From Meridianimaribacter flavus (GTDB taxonomy: Bacteria; Bacteroidota; Bacteroidia; Flavobacteriales; Flavobacteriaceae), in the NCBI RefSeq assembly GCF_004366715.1, contig NZ_SOQZ01000006.1:1-64000 (forward strand): a stretch of DNA of 64,000 bases. Reading direction: 5' to 3'. Position 1 is the stretch's first letter. Each line of letters opens with the position of its first letter. The position numbers and the translations under genes are program-made. Shown here piece by piece: positions 1 to 8,661 of this stretch. The notes beneath the pieces are model-generated. The model worked only from the letters and a program-made list of their open reading frames with translations. It made no database searches and had not been told where the DNA came from.

Positions 1-95
1 TGCCATCAAGTGATTACTGGTTTGTAGTAGAGTACGACGAACCAATTGGTGGGCAGAGAAAAGAGTTTAAAGCTCACTTTACTTTGAAACGATAA
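1..95 (+). CDS. C-terminal end of a T9SS-secreted protein (gliding motility-associated C-terminal domain)
   Basis: Only the last 30 codons are inside the window; the open frame runs from base 3 to the TAA at 93-95. The residues end in WFVVEYDEP, then a glycine turn, and finish with KAHFTLKR. This is the typical finish of the CHU_C / type B sorting domain that sends large adhesins and enzymes through the type IX secretion system. A PorP/SprF gene follows 9 bp downstream, and that order (secreted giant protein, then PorP/SprF) is a recurrent pair in Flavobacteriaceae. The body and function of the protein cannot be seen. Confidence 0.8.
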   Translation, partial: PSSDYWFVVEYDEPIGGQRKEFKAHFTLKR

Positions 96-104
96 TTTAT
101 TGAT

Positions 105-1112
105 ATGAACTTAAAAAAGTATTGTTTAATAGCAATTTTAGCATTAGTTACAAAATTTGGAGTAGCCCAAGAAGGGCTTCCAGTTTACTCAGATTATTTA
201 ACGGATAATTATTATCTTATTCATCCTTCAATGGCTGGTGTTGCTAATTGTGCTAAAGTAAGATTAACAGCACGACAACAATGGTTTGGTCAAGATGATG
301 CCCCAAGTTTACAAACATTAAGTATTAATAGTAGAATTGGAGATTCTCCATCTGCAATTGGAGGTATTGTTTATAATGATAAGAATGGTTATCATTCTCA
401 AACTGGAGCCTATTTTACGTATGCTCACCACATTATGTTCTCTCGTAATGAGATAGACTTAAACATGCTGTCATTTGGTTTAAGTGCCGGATTAATTCAG
501 TATAAATTAGACGAAACTGCTTTTTTAGATGAAGGTTTTGACCCAATTATAGCAGGTATCGAGCAAAGTGCTACGAACTTTAATGTTGATTTTGGGTTCT
601 CATATCATTTATATGATTTTTATGCGCATGCAACTATAAAGAATTTACTTAAAAACGAGGGAATAAACTTTAATGAGCAAGGATTGAGTTATGATAACTT
701 AAGAACGTACTTATTTTCAGCTGGACATGTTTTTGGAAAATATGGTAGCGAATGGAGTTATGAGCCTTCTATAATGTTTATGTATCGTGATGCAACTGAA
801 GAGTCATCTATCGATATAAACGCTAAGGTTTATAAAGAAATGGACTTTGGTAAAGTTTGGGGTGGTTTATCTTACAGAAGAAGTTTAGATGGTGCAGAGT
901 TTTTAGATGGTTCTGGAGTGAGCAGTCAAAAACTACAATATATTACACCGTTTATAGGTGTTGATTATAACAACTTTGTATTTGCTTACACGTATTCTTA
1001 CCAAGCAAACTCTGTAGTGTTTAACAATGGAGGTTTTCACCAAATTACTTTAGGGTATAACTTTGGTTGTAAACGAGAAAGATATGAATGTAATTGCCCT
1101 GCAATTAACTAA
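105..1112 (+). CDS. PorP/SprF family type IX secretion membrane protein
   Basis: This 335-residue protein starts with a cleavable signal peptide (about residues 1-21, ending VAQ). It continues with the PorP/SprF opening in which the chain reads YSDYLTDNYYLIHPSMAG, then alternating beta-strand segments to a C-terminal strand. PorP/SprF proteins sit in the outer membrane and help anchor or export particular T9SS substrates. The partial sorting-domain gene 9 bp upstream is the likely cognate substrate and operon partner (inference from layout). Length is normal for the family. A strong hairpin terminator follows directly. Confidence 0.9.
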   Translation: MNLKKYCLIAILALVTKFGVAQEGLPVYSDYLTDNYYLIHPSMAGVANCAKVRLTARQQWFGQDDAPSLQTLSINSRIGDSPSAIGGIVYNDKNGYHSQTGAYFTYAHHIMFSRNEIDLNMLSFGLSAGLIQYKLDETAFLDEGFDPIIAGIEQSATNFNVDFGFSYHLYDFYAHATIKNLLKNEGINFNEQGLSYDNLRTYLFSAGHVFGKYGSEWSYEPSIMFMYRDATEESSIDINAKVYKEMDFGKVWGGLSYRRSLDGAEFLDGSGVSSQKLQYITPFIGVDYNNFVFAYTYSYQANSVVFNNGGFHQITLGYNFGCKRERYECNCPAIN

Positions 1113-1124
1113 ACATAAAAAAAT

Positions 1125-1156
1125 AAAAAAGTCTCGACAAAATCGAGACTTTTTTA
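1125..1156 (+). terminator. Rho-independent terminator after PorP/SprF
   Basis: Perfect 7-bp arms GTCTCGA (1131-1137) and TCGAGAC (1143-1149) enclose a 5-nt loop. An A-run lies before and a T-run after, so it can work in both directions between the convergent PorP and vWA genes. Confidence 0.85.
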
Positions 1157-1258
1157 TTTGTGTTAGTGATTGAGGTAGTTGTTGGAGCTCATCTTTGATA
1201 GCGACTACCGAAAGCACGTTGCATTGTAATCCTATAAGTTGCAATGCAAACACCATAA

Positions 1259-2413
1259 TTACCATTTATACTTTTTGGCTTTGGCTTGTGTTTTAATGGC
1301 TTTAATCATTGCACTTTCCAATCCGTTGTCATTTTCTTTTTGTTGTGATTGAATATACACTCTTCTTTTTTCGTTTAGGTCTTGTATGTTTTTTTGAATG
1401 TCTTCACGCTCTTGTTTTTTCTTAGTAACATAAGCCTTAATTTCAGATTTGGTTTTGCCTTTTAACTCAGCAGGTAAATCGGATTCTTTTAAATCGTCGA
1501 AACTAAAGTTTTTGTCGCTTAGAGCATCAACTAAATCCCAAGTTGAATTTAGATACAAATGAGAGCTTTTGCTTACAGTTCTGCTTACAGCATTGGCACT
1601 ACTGTAGCTTTCGGCATTAGTATCTTGTTCTCTTTGAAGTGCCATTTTTTCTTTACCGTAATTGCCATAAGCTACATAGGTGTTGTTAAGTTTTTGATTG
1701 AGTTTTAAAATATCGTCATCAAAAGGTGTGGCAACGTAGGTGGTTTTTATGTTGTGGTTTATTGCCATATAATCACCATGGGCTAAGTCTGCACCATCTT
1801 TCCAATATCCTGAAATACCTTGGTTATAATCTCCACAAAAAATAGTGTTTATAGTTACGTCTTTATCATGAGCTAATTTTGCAGCAGTTTTATAGTTAAC
1901 TCTACCTTGAGTAAAAGGTTCGTTTCCTGCAATAAAAATGAGCTTTAGGTCATCTGCATTTGAGCCCCATTTTAACTGATTTAATGAAGTTTGAATAACG
2001 TGTCCGCAGTATTCATTTCCACCATTGGTTGTTAGTGAGAATAGTTGCTTTGAGATTTCGTCTAAGTCGTTACTAAATGCTAAAACTTGTCTTATATAAC
2101 CTTCATCTCCATTAAGGTTGTCGTTTCCATACTCGTAAAGTGCAATTTGTAAGTTTGGTTTGTTGTCATCACACTTTGCATATGAAAGCTCATTAACAAT
2201 TTCCCAAAGTTGTGCTTTAGCCTGATCAATCAACCCATCCATACTGTTACTGGTGTCTAGTAGAAGTGCTACTTTTATAAATTGCTTACTAGGTTGATCG
2301 GTTACTTTATGTTCTGCAATTGCAAGATTGCTTTCTTTTTTAGTGTTGGCATTGCAGGAGGTAAATGCTACAATGCACAAGACTAATGCTACTGATTTTA
2401 AAATAGTTCTCAT
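1259..2413 (-). CDS. vWA-domain lipoprotein
   Basis: The 384-residue product begins with a lipoprotein signal ending FTSC, so Cys20 would be lipidated. A von Willebrand factor A domain follows, with the metal-binding MIDAS start DTSNS at residues 53-57. The C-terminal third (from about residue 300) is Lys/Glu/Gln-rich and probably a coiled coil. This suggests a cell-envelope protein with a metal-dependent binding domain; the ligand is unknown. It is transcribed away from the histidine kinase at 2625, with a 211-bp shared upstream region, and converges on the PorP terminator. The vWA and lipoprotein calls are firm, but no specific function can be given. Confidence 0.8.
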   Translation of the reverse strand: MRTILKSVALVLCIVAFTSCNANTKKESNLAIAEHKVTDQPSKQFIKVALLLDTSNSMDGLIDQAKAQLWEIVNELSYAKCDDNKPNLQIALYEYGNDNLNGDEGYIRQVLAFSNDLDEISKQLFSLTTNGGNEYCGHVIQTSLNQLKWGSNADDLKLIFIAGNEPFTQGRVNYKTAAKLAHDKDVTINTIFCGDYNQGISGYWKDGADLAHGDYMAINHNIKTTYVATPFDDDILKLNQKLNNTYVAYGNYGKEKMALQREQDTNAESYSSANAVSRTVSKSSHLYLNSTWDLVDALSDKNFSFDDLKESDLPAELKGKTKSEIKAYVTKKKQEREDIQKNIQDLNEKRRVYIQSQQKENDNGLESAMIKAIKTQAKAKKYKW

Positions 2414-2624
2414 TTTTTATCCGTTTTTATGATTAATGCTGTAAAGCTGGAATCAACTTTTTTACAGAAAAAACAACAATGAGTAAACACGTATTATAAA
2501 TGAGTAAAGAGCTTTTAAAATTGAGTGAAACTGTCATTTAAGAAGCGGATTTATGAACAAGTGAGCAGTTTTGATTTTAAATACTCAATTAAAGTATGTA
2601 TGTTTATTCAATTGAATTTTTTGA

Positions 2625-4793
2625 ATGAAAAAAATAGTAACATATTTAGTCATTATTCTATTTACTAGTTTTACCAGTTTTACGATAGCTCAGGTTAGTA
2701 AAAATAAGGTTGATGAACCAACTTTTTTAATAAGAGGCGAGGTACGTGAAAAAGCTTCGTTTGAGCCTATTGCACGAGTTAATATTGAAGTAAATGGAGG
2801 CGCATATACCATGACTGATGTTGATGGTAAATTTAGAATACATGTTAAAAAAGGTGACGAACTTGTTGTAAGGCATAAAGATTTTGAAACAGTTTACCAC
2901 ACTATTACTTCTGGTGATAGGATTATTATTGAAGTTGAGCAAGCAGTTTCTCCCTACCAAAAGAATTTAAATAAGCGAAAAAACAATTTAGTTACTTATA
3001 ACGCAATGATTGATTCGGCTTCATATTATTTAAAGAAAGATGCCGAAAAGGGGATTCAATTTGTTACTGAAGCATTAGAAAATAGTAATTCAGTAAAACA
3101 AAACGCAGAGGCTTATGAACTTCTTGCTGATATTTATAAAGAATGGAAACAGTACGATCTTGCAACTACCAATTACCGAATAAGCCTTCAAAATTTTGAA
3201 ACCAATGAGGCCAAATTAAAACTAGGTTTAGCCTATAGACTAAACAAGAACTATCAAGAAAGTTTAGAAACTTTTAATGCTATTAATAAAGCAGAATTAT
3301 CAAATTATCAGTTGGTAACATTGTATGAAGGGTTTGGAGATACGTATATGAATATCAAAAATTACAATGCTGCTATTGACAACTATAAAAACGGATTAAA
3401 CGTCGCTCAAAAGCACTTAATCACTCCAAAGGTTACAGATTTAAACTCTAAAATTGCACAAGCCTATAACGCAAGTGGGCAAGTTGATAAAGCACAAGGG
3501 TTTTTCTCTAATTCACTTAATCTTGCTTCACAGGAGAATATAAAACGATCGGTTGAAGAAAAAGTGGTAGTGGCAGAGTTCAATAATCTTAATCAAAATT
3601 ATACTGATGAAATTGAGCTTAGAAAACAAGCTTTAGAAGATATTGAAGACATTGCAAAAGATTCAATAATTGAAAATGAAAGTGCGATTACACCCCAAAA
3701 GCAAAACTATAAAATAGGAAATGCTTACTTTTTGAAAAAAGATTACGACAGTGCTATTACCTATTTTGAAAAGAGTATAAAAGAAGCTGACTCAAAAGAA
3801 GATTTAATTGTAAAAAAAGACGGATTAAGACGATTGTCTGATGTGTATGAAGACGCAGGCGATTATGACAAGGCAAAAGCTGCTTTTGAAGAATATACGC
3901 AAGCTGTAGACGAACTTTATATAAAAAAGGAACAGGAAATTTCCCAAATAGCACGTTTTAATAGAAACATTGCCGAAAAGCAAAACCGTATTAGTAGTTT
4001 GGAGAGTGACAGAGAACTTTCTGAAAGTAAATACCAACTTACTATTGAGCGTAACAAGCGTCAACAACTTATAATTTACTCATTAATTGGTGGTTTGGTA
4101 TTGCTGTTGGTAACGGCTTATTTTATGTTTAAGTACATCAAGCAACAACGATTAGCAAACAACTTACTCGCTTTAAAATCGTTGCGAAGTCAAATGAATC
4201 CGCATTTTATTTTTAATGCGCTAAACTCGGTAAATAGTTTTATAGCTTCAAATGATGAACGTACTGCTAACAAGTATTTATCAGATTTTTCACATCTTAT
4301 GAGAGCTGTTTTGGAGAATAGTGAAGAAGACTTTATTCCGTTAGAAAAAGAAATAGAATTGTTACAGCTATATACAAAGCTAGAGCATTTTAGATTTAAA
4401 GATAAGTTCGATTACAGTATCAATGTAGATGAAGCCATTAATGTTCACGATTATCAAATCCCTCCAATGTTATTGCAACCTTATATTGAAAATGCAGTAT
4501 GGCATGGACTAAGGTATAAAACCGAAAAAGGACATTTAAGTATAACAATTTCACCTAAAAGCAATGACGAAATCACTATTACAATAGCCGATGATGGTAT
4601 AGGACGTGAGCGTTCAAAAGCTTTAAAGACAGAGCATCAACAAAAACAAAACTCAAAAGGTATGGGTAATATTAAAAAGCGAGTTGCTATTTTAAATGCT
4701 ATGTACAAAGATAAAGTTGATGTTTTTATTGACGATTTTCAAGATGCTGAAGATGCAGGAACAAAAGTAGTTGTAACTTTAAAAAAAGATTGA
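2625..4793 (+). CDS. LytS-type sensor histidine kinase with carboxypeptidase-regulatory and TPR sensor region
   Basis: The 722-residue protein has a signal peptide (1-22) and a carboxypeptidase-regulatory-like beta domain (about 34-95). A TPR-rich region follows (about 130-430), then a coiled coil, one membrane helix (about 484-503) and a PF06580 kinase module. The phospho-acceptor is His527 in MNPHFIFN. The ATPase end shows an N-box (NAVWHG) and DDGIGRERS. The TPR part should face the periplasm with the kinase in the cytoplasm. The partner is the LytTR response regulator 45 bp downstream. The CarboxypepD-like domain at the sensor tip is unusual for LytS kinases and may bind envelope components (inference). 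Confidence 0.9.
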   Translation: MKKIVTYLVIILFTSFTSFTIAQVSKNKVDEPTFLIRGEVREKASFEPIARVNIEVNGGAYTMTDVDGKFRIHVKKGDELVVRHKDFETVYHTITSGDRIIIEVEQAVSPYQKNLNKRKNNLVTYNAMIDSASYYLKKDAEKGIQFVTEALENSNSVKQNAEAYELLADIYKEWKQYDLATTNYRISLQNFETNEAKLKLGLAYRLNKNYQESLETFNAINKAELSNYQLVTLYEGFGDTYMNIKNYNAAIDNYKNGLNVAQKHLITPKVTDLNSKIAQAYNASGQVDKAQGFFSNSLNLASQENIKRSVEEKVVVAEFNNLNQNYTDEIELRKQALEDIEDIAKDSIIENESAITPQKQNYKIGNAYFLKKDYDSAITYFEKSIKEADSKEDLIVKKDGLRRLSDVYEDAGDYDKAKAAFEEYTQAVDELYIKKEQEISQIARFNRNIAEKQNRISSLESDRELSESKYQLTIERNKRQQLIIYSLIGGLVLLLVTAYFMFKYIKQQRLANNLLALKSLRSQMNPHFIFNALNSVNSFIASNDERTANKYLSDFSHLMRAVLENSEEDFIPLEKEIELLQLYTKLEHFRFKDKFDYSINVDEAINVHDYQIPPMLLQPYIENAVWHGLRYKTEKGHLSITISPKSNDEITITIADDGIGRERSKALKTEHQQKQNSKGMGNIKKRVAILNAMYKDKVDVFIDDFQDAEDAGTKVVVTLKKD

Positions 4794-4838
4794 AATTAGA
4801 AGATTTACTTCTAATTTTAAACTTCCAACATATACAAT

Positions 4839-5573
4839 ATGAAACTAAAATCAATTATAGTAGAAGACGAAGAAACCAGTAGAGATATTTTAAAAAACTA
4901 CTTAAAAAAGTATTGCCCAAATGTAGACGTATTGGGTGAGGCAGCAAATGTTGATGAAGCTTTGGTACTCATAAGAAATAATGACTTGGATTTAGTGTTT
5001 CTTGATGTTGAAATGCCTTATGGTAATGCTTTTGACTTATTAGATAAAGTTGGTGATATAGATTTTGAAACCGTTTTTGTAACAGCATACAACCATTATG
5101 CAATTGAAGCTTTAAATGCTCATGCTTCGTATTATTTAATGAAGCCTATTTCAATAGATGAACTTATAAAAGCGGTAGATTATGTTACTGAAATTAAAAC
5201 TAAAGAAGACGCACTCCAAGACCAAGTTTTGGTTCCTAAAACAAATAGCGTCAATGGAAAAATAACCATTCCGCAACAAGATGGATTTGAAGTTTTGAAC
5301 ACAGCAGATATTTTATACTGTAAAGCTGATGATAACTATACCGAAATCTATTTGAATACTGATAAAAAGAAATTAGTGAGTAAAACTTTAAAGTATTTTG
5401 AAGATGCATTAAGTGATAGTAGTTTTGCTAGAGTGCATAAAAGCTATTTGGTAAATGTCAACGAGGTTACCAAATATGTAAAAGGAAAAGGAGGTAGCGT
5501 TATACTTAGTAACGGAAAGCAAATAATGGTTTCAGCATCTAAAAAGTCTGAATTGTTATCATATTTTAAATAA
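4839..5573 (+). CDS. LytTR family response regulator
   Basis: The 244-residue protein has a receiver domain (1-120) with acidic pocket E9/D10, the phospho-acceptor Asp56 in FLDVEMP, a switch Thr (VTAYN) and a conserved Lys (LMKPIS). A LytTR DNA-binding domain occupies roughly 135-244. It is the cognate partner of the histidine kinase immediately upstream and is probably co-transcribed. LytTR regulators of this AgrA/AlgR type bind direct repeats at promoters; the targets are not evident here. The gamma carbonic anhydrase gene begins 6 bp after its stop, suggesting a three-gene operon. Confidence 0.92.
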   Translation: MKLKSIIVEDEETSRDILKNYLKKYCPNVDVLGEAANVDEALVLIRNNDLDLVFLDVEMPYGNAFDLLDKVGDIDFETVFVTAYNHYAIEALNAHASYYLMKPISIDELIKAVDYVTEIKTKEDALQDQVLVPKTNSVNGKITIPQQDGFEVLNTADILYCKADDNYTEIYLNTDKKKLVSKTLKYFEDALSDSSFARVHKSYLVNVNEVTKYVKGKGGSVILSNGKQIMVSASKKSELLSYFK

Positions 5574-5579
5574 GAAGTT

Positions 5580-6098
5580 ATGCCAATCATAAAACCAGTA
5601 AAAGGAAAACAACCTCAAATACCAAGCGATTGCTACATCGCAGAAAACGCGACTATTGTTGGAGAAGTTACTATGGGTAATCAATGTAGTGTGTGGTTTA
5701 ATGCTGTTATACGTGGCGATGTTCATTTTATAAAAATGGGTAATAAAGTAAATGTGCAAGATGGAGCTGTAATACATGCAACCTACCAAAAGTCACCAAC
5801 CACTATAGGAAATAATGTGTCGATTGGTCATAATGCTATTGTTCATGGATGTACCATTCATGATAACGTACTTATTGGTATGGGAAGTATTGTTATGGAC
5901 GACTGTGTTGTGGAAAGCAATAGTATTATTGCAGCAGGAGCAGTAGTAACTCAAAACACTAGAGTAGAAGCAGGAAGCATTTATGCAGGCGTACCAGCTA
6001 AAAAAGTTAAAGACATTAGTAAAGAATTAATTTCAGGAGAAATTGATAGAATAGCCAATAATTATGTAAAGTATTCTAGTTGGTTTAAAGAAGATTAA
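5580..6098 (+). CDS. Gamma carbonic anhydrase family protein
   Basis: The 172-residue left-handed beta-helix protein is made of hexapeptide repeats. The three zinc-ligand positions of the family are present as His66, His84 and His89 (VIHAT, IGHNAIVHG). Length matches YrdA/PaaY-type bacterial gamma carbonic anhydrases. Proteins of this type are trimeric and cytosolic; some hydrate CO2 and others act as acyl-CoA thioesterases or have no known activity. It starts 6 bp after the LytTR regulator and its last codons overlap the end of the convergent murI by 4 bp. Family call is sure; enzymatic activity is inferred. Confidence 0.9.
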   Translation: MPIIKPVKGKQPQIPSDCYIAENATIVGEVTMGNQCSVWFNAVIRGDVHFIKMGNKVNVQDGAVIHATYQKSPTTIGNNVSIGHNAIVHGCTIHDNVLIGMGSIVMDDCVVESNSIIAAGAVVTQNTRVEAGSIYAGVPAKKVKDISKELISGEIDRIANNYVKYSSWFKED

Positions 6099-6874
6099 AA
6101 GTCTAATTGCTCAGCAGTATAATCACCATTTAAAAGTGTTTTCATAACACTTGTATCTGTATTACTATAAAACTCATAGTTAGTCGAAATAGGGATTTGA
6201 TTAAGTAACTGTTTGGTCTCTAAAATAAATTTTGTTTGTCGTGCAACAGCCTCACCAGAGTCTATAATTTTTACATGCTTAGGAAGGATCTCAAGCAGTA
6301 AAGGCATAAGATAAGGATAATGTGTACAACCTAAAACCAAGTAATCTATATTAGCTTCAATCATTGGCTGTAGGTAAGTTTTTAAAAGTGATTTCATAGC
6401 CTCTGATTGTATTTCACCTCGTTCAATAAGCTCTACGAGGCCATTTCCTACTTGTTCAATAATGGTTATGCCACTACTGTATAAGTTTGTGGTTTTATGA
6501 AATAACTCGCTTGAAAGTGTTCCTTTTGTAGCTAAAATACCTATAGCTTTTGTTTGTGTATTTAAAGATGCAGGTTTTATTGCAGGTTCAATACCAATAA
6601 AAGGTATTTGGTAGTTTTCTCTTAAAACTTTAATAGCATTTGTAGTAGCTGTATTGCAAGCTACTACAATTATTTTGCAGTTTTTTTTAAGTAAGTACTC
6701 AGTGTTTTTTATACTTAAATCTATAATTTCAGACTTGCTTTTTAAGCCATAAGGAGCATTTTTACTATCAGCTAGATATATAGTGTTTTCATTAGGCAAG
6801 AGCAAATTTATCTCTTTCCATATAGAGGTGCCACCAACACCAGAATCAAATATACCTATAGGTTGTGTACTCAT
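6095..6874 (-). CDS. murI: Glutamate racemase
   Basis: This 259-residue enzyme interconverts L- and D-glutamate for peptidoglycan. It shows the N-terminal FDSGVGG motif with Asp10, the first catalytic cysteine Cys73 in VACNTATTNA, and the second in LGCTHYP near residue 183. It is the last gene of a minus-strand envelope cluster (bamA, two ompH genes, murI). A terminator-like hairpin lies between it and the ompH genes, so it may depend on read-through or its own promoter. The 3' end overlaps the convergent carbonic anhydrase gene by 4 bp. Length is normal. Confidence 0.96.
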   Translation of the reverse strand: MSTQPIGIFDSGVGGTSIWKEINLLLPNENTIYLADSKNAPYGLKSKSEIIDLSIKNTEYLLKKNCKIIVVACNTATTNAIKVLRENYQIPFIGIEPAIKPASLNTQTKAIGILATKGTLSSELFHKTTNLYSSGITIIEQVGNGLVELIERGEIQSEAMKSLLKTYLQPMIEANIDYLVLGCTHYPYLMPLLLEILPKHVKIIDSGEAVARQTKFILETKQLLNQIPISTNYEFYSNTDTSVMKTLLNGDYTAEQLDF

Positions 6875-6880
6875 TATTAC

Positions 6881-6912
6881 AAAAATAAAAAAGCCGCTTT
6901 TATAAAAGCGGC
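6881..6912 (-). terminator. Hairpin terminator between ompH and murI
   Basis: Arms GCCGCTTT (6893-6900) and AAAGCGGC (6905-6912) enclose a 4-nt loop. Read on the minus strand, the stem is followed by a T-rich tract, so it would attenuate transcription from the bamA-ompH genes before murI. Confidence 0.75.
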
Positions 6913-6938
6913 TTTCTTTGTGTTTTTATTAGTGATTA

Positions 6939-7448
6939 TTAAAATCCTAACTCTTTCTTTACGTCAGGTAAAAGATTTTTTCCTTTAGATACTAATACGC
7001 CACCACCTTCACTAGCGTCTAGTACATAATCAAAACCTTGAGCAGCAGCAACTTTTTCAATAGCTTCCTTAGCTTTAGTAAAAATTGGTTTTAACAATGC
7101 AGCCTCTTTTTCAGCAAGATCTTTTTGAGCTTGCCCTTGGTACTGACGAATACCTTGCTCCATAGTTTGAACTTCTTCAGCTCTTTTCATGTTCTCTTCT
7201 TCAGTTTTAGTTTCAGCTTCAGCATTGTATTGCTTCATTTTGTTTTGAAGTTCTGTTGCCATTGTTTTTATCTCAGCCTCATAAGTTTTAGTAAGCTTTT
7301 CAATTTCAGCTTTAGCAGCTTTCATTTCTGGCATATCTTTAATTAACTCATTTGTGTTAATATGAGCAACTTTACTTTGCGCTACTGAAAAAGAAGTAGC
7401 TCCTAAAAAAAGTATAGCTGCAAATAAAAGGGTCTTAAATTGTTTCAT
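6939..7448 (-). CDS. OmpH/Skp family periplasmic chaperone (short paralog)
   Basis: The 169-residue protein has a signal peptide (about 1-23, ending SVAQ). It then has the OmpH opening strand KVAHINTNELI and a long central coiled coil rich in Lys, Glu and Ala, and closes with a short C-terminal strand region. Skp/OmpH chaperones form trimeric 'jellyfish' that hold unfolded outer-membrane proteins for the BAM machine, whose BamA gene is two genes upstream. It lies 36 bp after a longer ompH paralog and before a hairpin terminator. Size is typical for Skp. Confidence 0.92.
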   Translation of the reverse strand: MKQFKTLLFAAILFLGATSFSVAQSKVAHINTNELIKDMPEMKAAKAEIEKLTKTYEAEIKTMATELQNKMKQYNAEAETKTEEENMKRAEEVQTMEQGIRQYQGQAQKDLAEKEAALLKPIFTKAKEAIEKVAAAQGFDYVLDASEGGGVLVSKGKNLLPDVKKELGF

Positions 7449-7484
7449 TTTTAAAGTATTACGTGTTATAATTATTGTTTGCTT

Positions 7485-8492
7485 TTAGTTATTATCATTA
7501 TCACTAGGTACAGAGTCTTTTTCTTTTTTCTGTTCCTCTCGTTCTTTTTTAGCTTTTTCTCTATCGGCTATTATTTTTTTTCTTCTTTCTTCTAATGCCT
7601 TTTTTCTAGCTTCTCTATCTGCTATTTTTTGTTGTCTTTTCTCTTCGGCAATTTCAGCAGCTGTTTTACCAGTTGTATCTCCATCAGTCTTTACACCTTC
7701 TTTTTTACTGTTTTTAATACTATCGTTTTTAGCTTTTGCTTTAGCGCGTTCTTCTAGCATTTTTTCTCTTTTAGCTTGTGCTGCAGCTTTTATTGAATCT
7801 CTTCTAGCCATTTGCTCTGCTCTTCGATCTTCAATTGCTTTTTCACGAGCAGCTTTTTTCTCTTCTAGTGCTTTTTCTCTTGCTTCTAGCTCTTCATTTA
7901 TTTCAGGAACTACATCTTCATCTTCAGCAGCTCTTCGTTCAGCTTTGTTTTGAGCTTGAGTTCTTTTTGCAGAACGTGTAATACTTCTTATTACAAGTTC
8001 ACTAATATCAAAACGTTCAGCAGAATAAAGCATAACTACATCAGCTGATTTGTCAAATACAAAATCATACTTTCTATTAGCAGCTATTTCTTGTACAGCT
8101 GCAAAAATTTGATCTTGAATAGGCTGAATTAACTGTCGCTTTTGAATCATTAAATCACCATTTGGACCAAAACGTTTTTGTTGGTAATCTAATATTTCAT
8201 TTTCTTCAAAAGTAATATCTTCCAAACGTTCTTCATACAGTTCTTTTGTTAAAAGCACACGCTCATTATTAAGCTGAGTCTTTTTTTGCTCGATCACATT
8301 AAGACGTTGGTCAATTTCGGTTTTCCATTGTTGAACCTTTTTGTCTAGCTGTAACGTTGCATCTTGGTACTCAGGGACGTTTTGTAAAATATATTCGGTG
8401 TCTATATAGCCAATTCTAACACCACGTTGCGCATTAGAATTAAGGCTTATAAGACCTATAATTGCCAGTAAAAAAAGAACTTTATTTTTCAT
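7485..8492 (-). CDS. OmpH/Skp family protein with long charged C-terminal tail
   Basis: The 335-residue protein has a signal peptide (about 1-21), an OmpH domain starting VRIGYIDTEYILQNVPEY, and the usual coiled coil to about residue 175. It then carries roughly 150 residues of extremely charged Lys/Arg/Glu/Ala-rich sequence ending in an acidic/Asn tail. The OmpH part should be a periplasmic chaperone for outer-membrane proteins, consistent with bamA directly upstream. The tail, absent from classical Skp and from the paralog downstream, is predicted to be a long helix or coiled coil. Its role is unknown; it might reach peptidoglycan or extend the chaperone cavity. Confidence 0.9.
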   Translation of the reverse strand: MKNKVLFLLAIIGLISLNSNAQRGVRIGYIDTEYILQNVPEYQDATLQLDKKVQQWKTEIDQRLNVIEQKKTQLNNERVLLTKELYEERLEDITFEENEILDYQQKRFGPNGDLMIQKRQLIQPIQDQIFAAVQEIAANRKYDFVFDKSADVVMLYSAERFDISELVIRSITRSAKRTQAQNKAERRAAEDEDVVPEINEELEAREKALEEKKAAREKAIEDRRAEQMARRDSIKAAAQAKREKMLEERAKAKAKNDSIKNSKKEGVKTDGDTTGKTAAEIAEEKRQQKIADREARKKALEERRKKIIADREKAKKEREEQKKEKDSVPSDNDNN

Positions 8493-8661
8493 CTGTTATA
8501 TTTTTGATTTATTGAAAGCATCTATAAATTTAAAATGACAGATTTTATTTGTTATTCCGTCATTTAAACTAATATTATTCAAATTAACGAAATATATTCT
8601 TAAAAATTTTAACACTCTAGTTAAAACCTTCAAAAGGATATTAGAAAATATCGTGCCAAAG

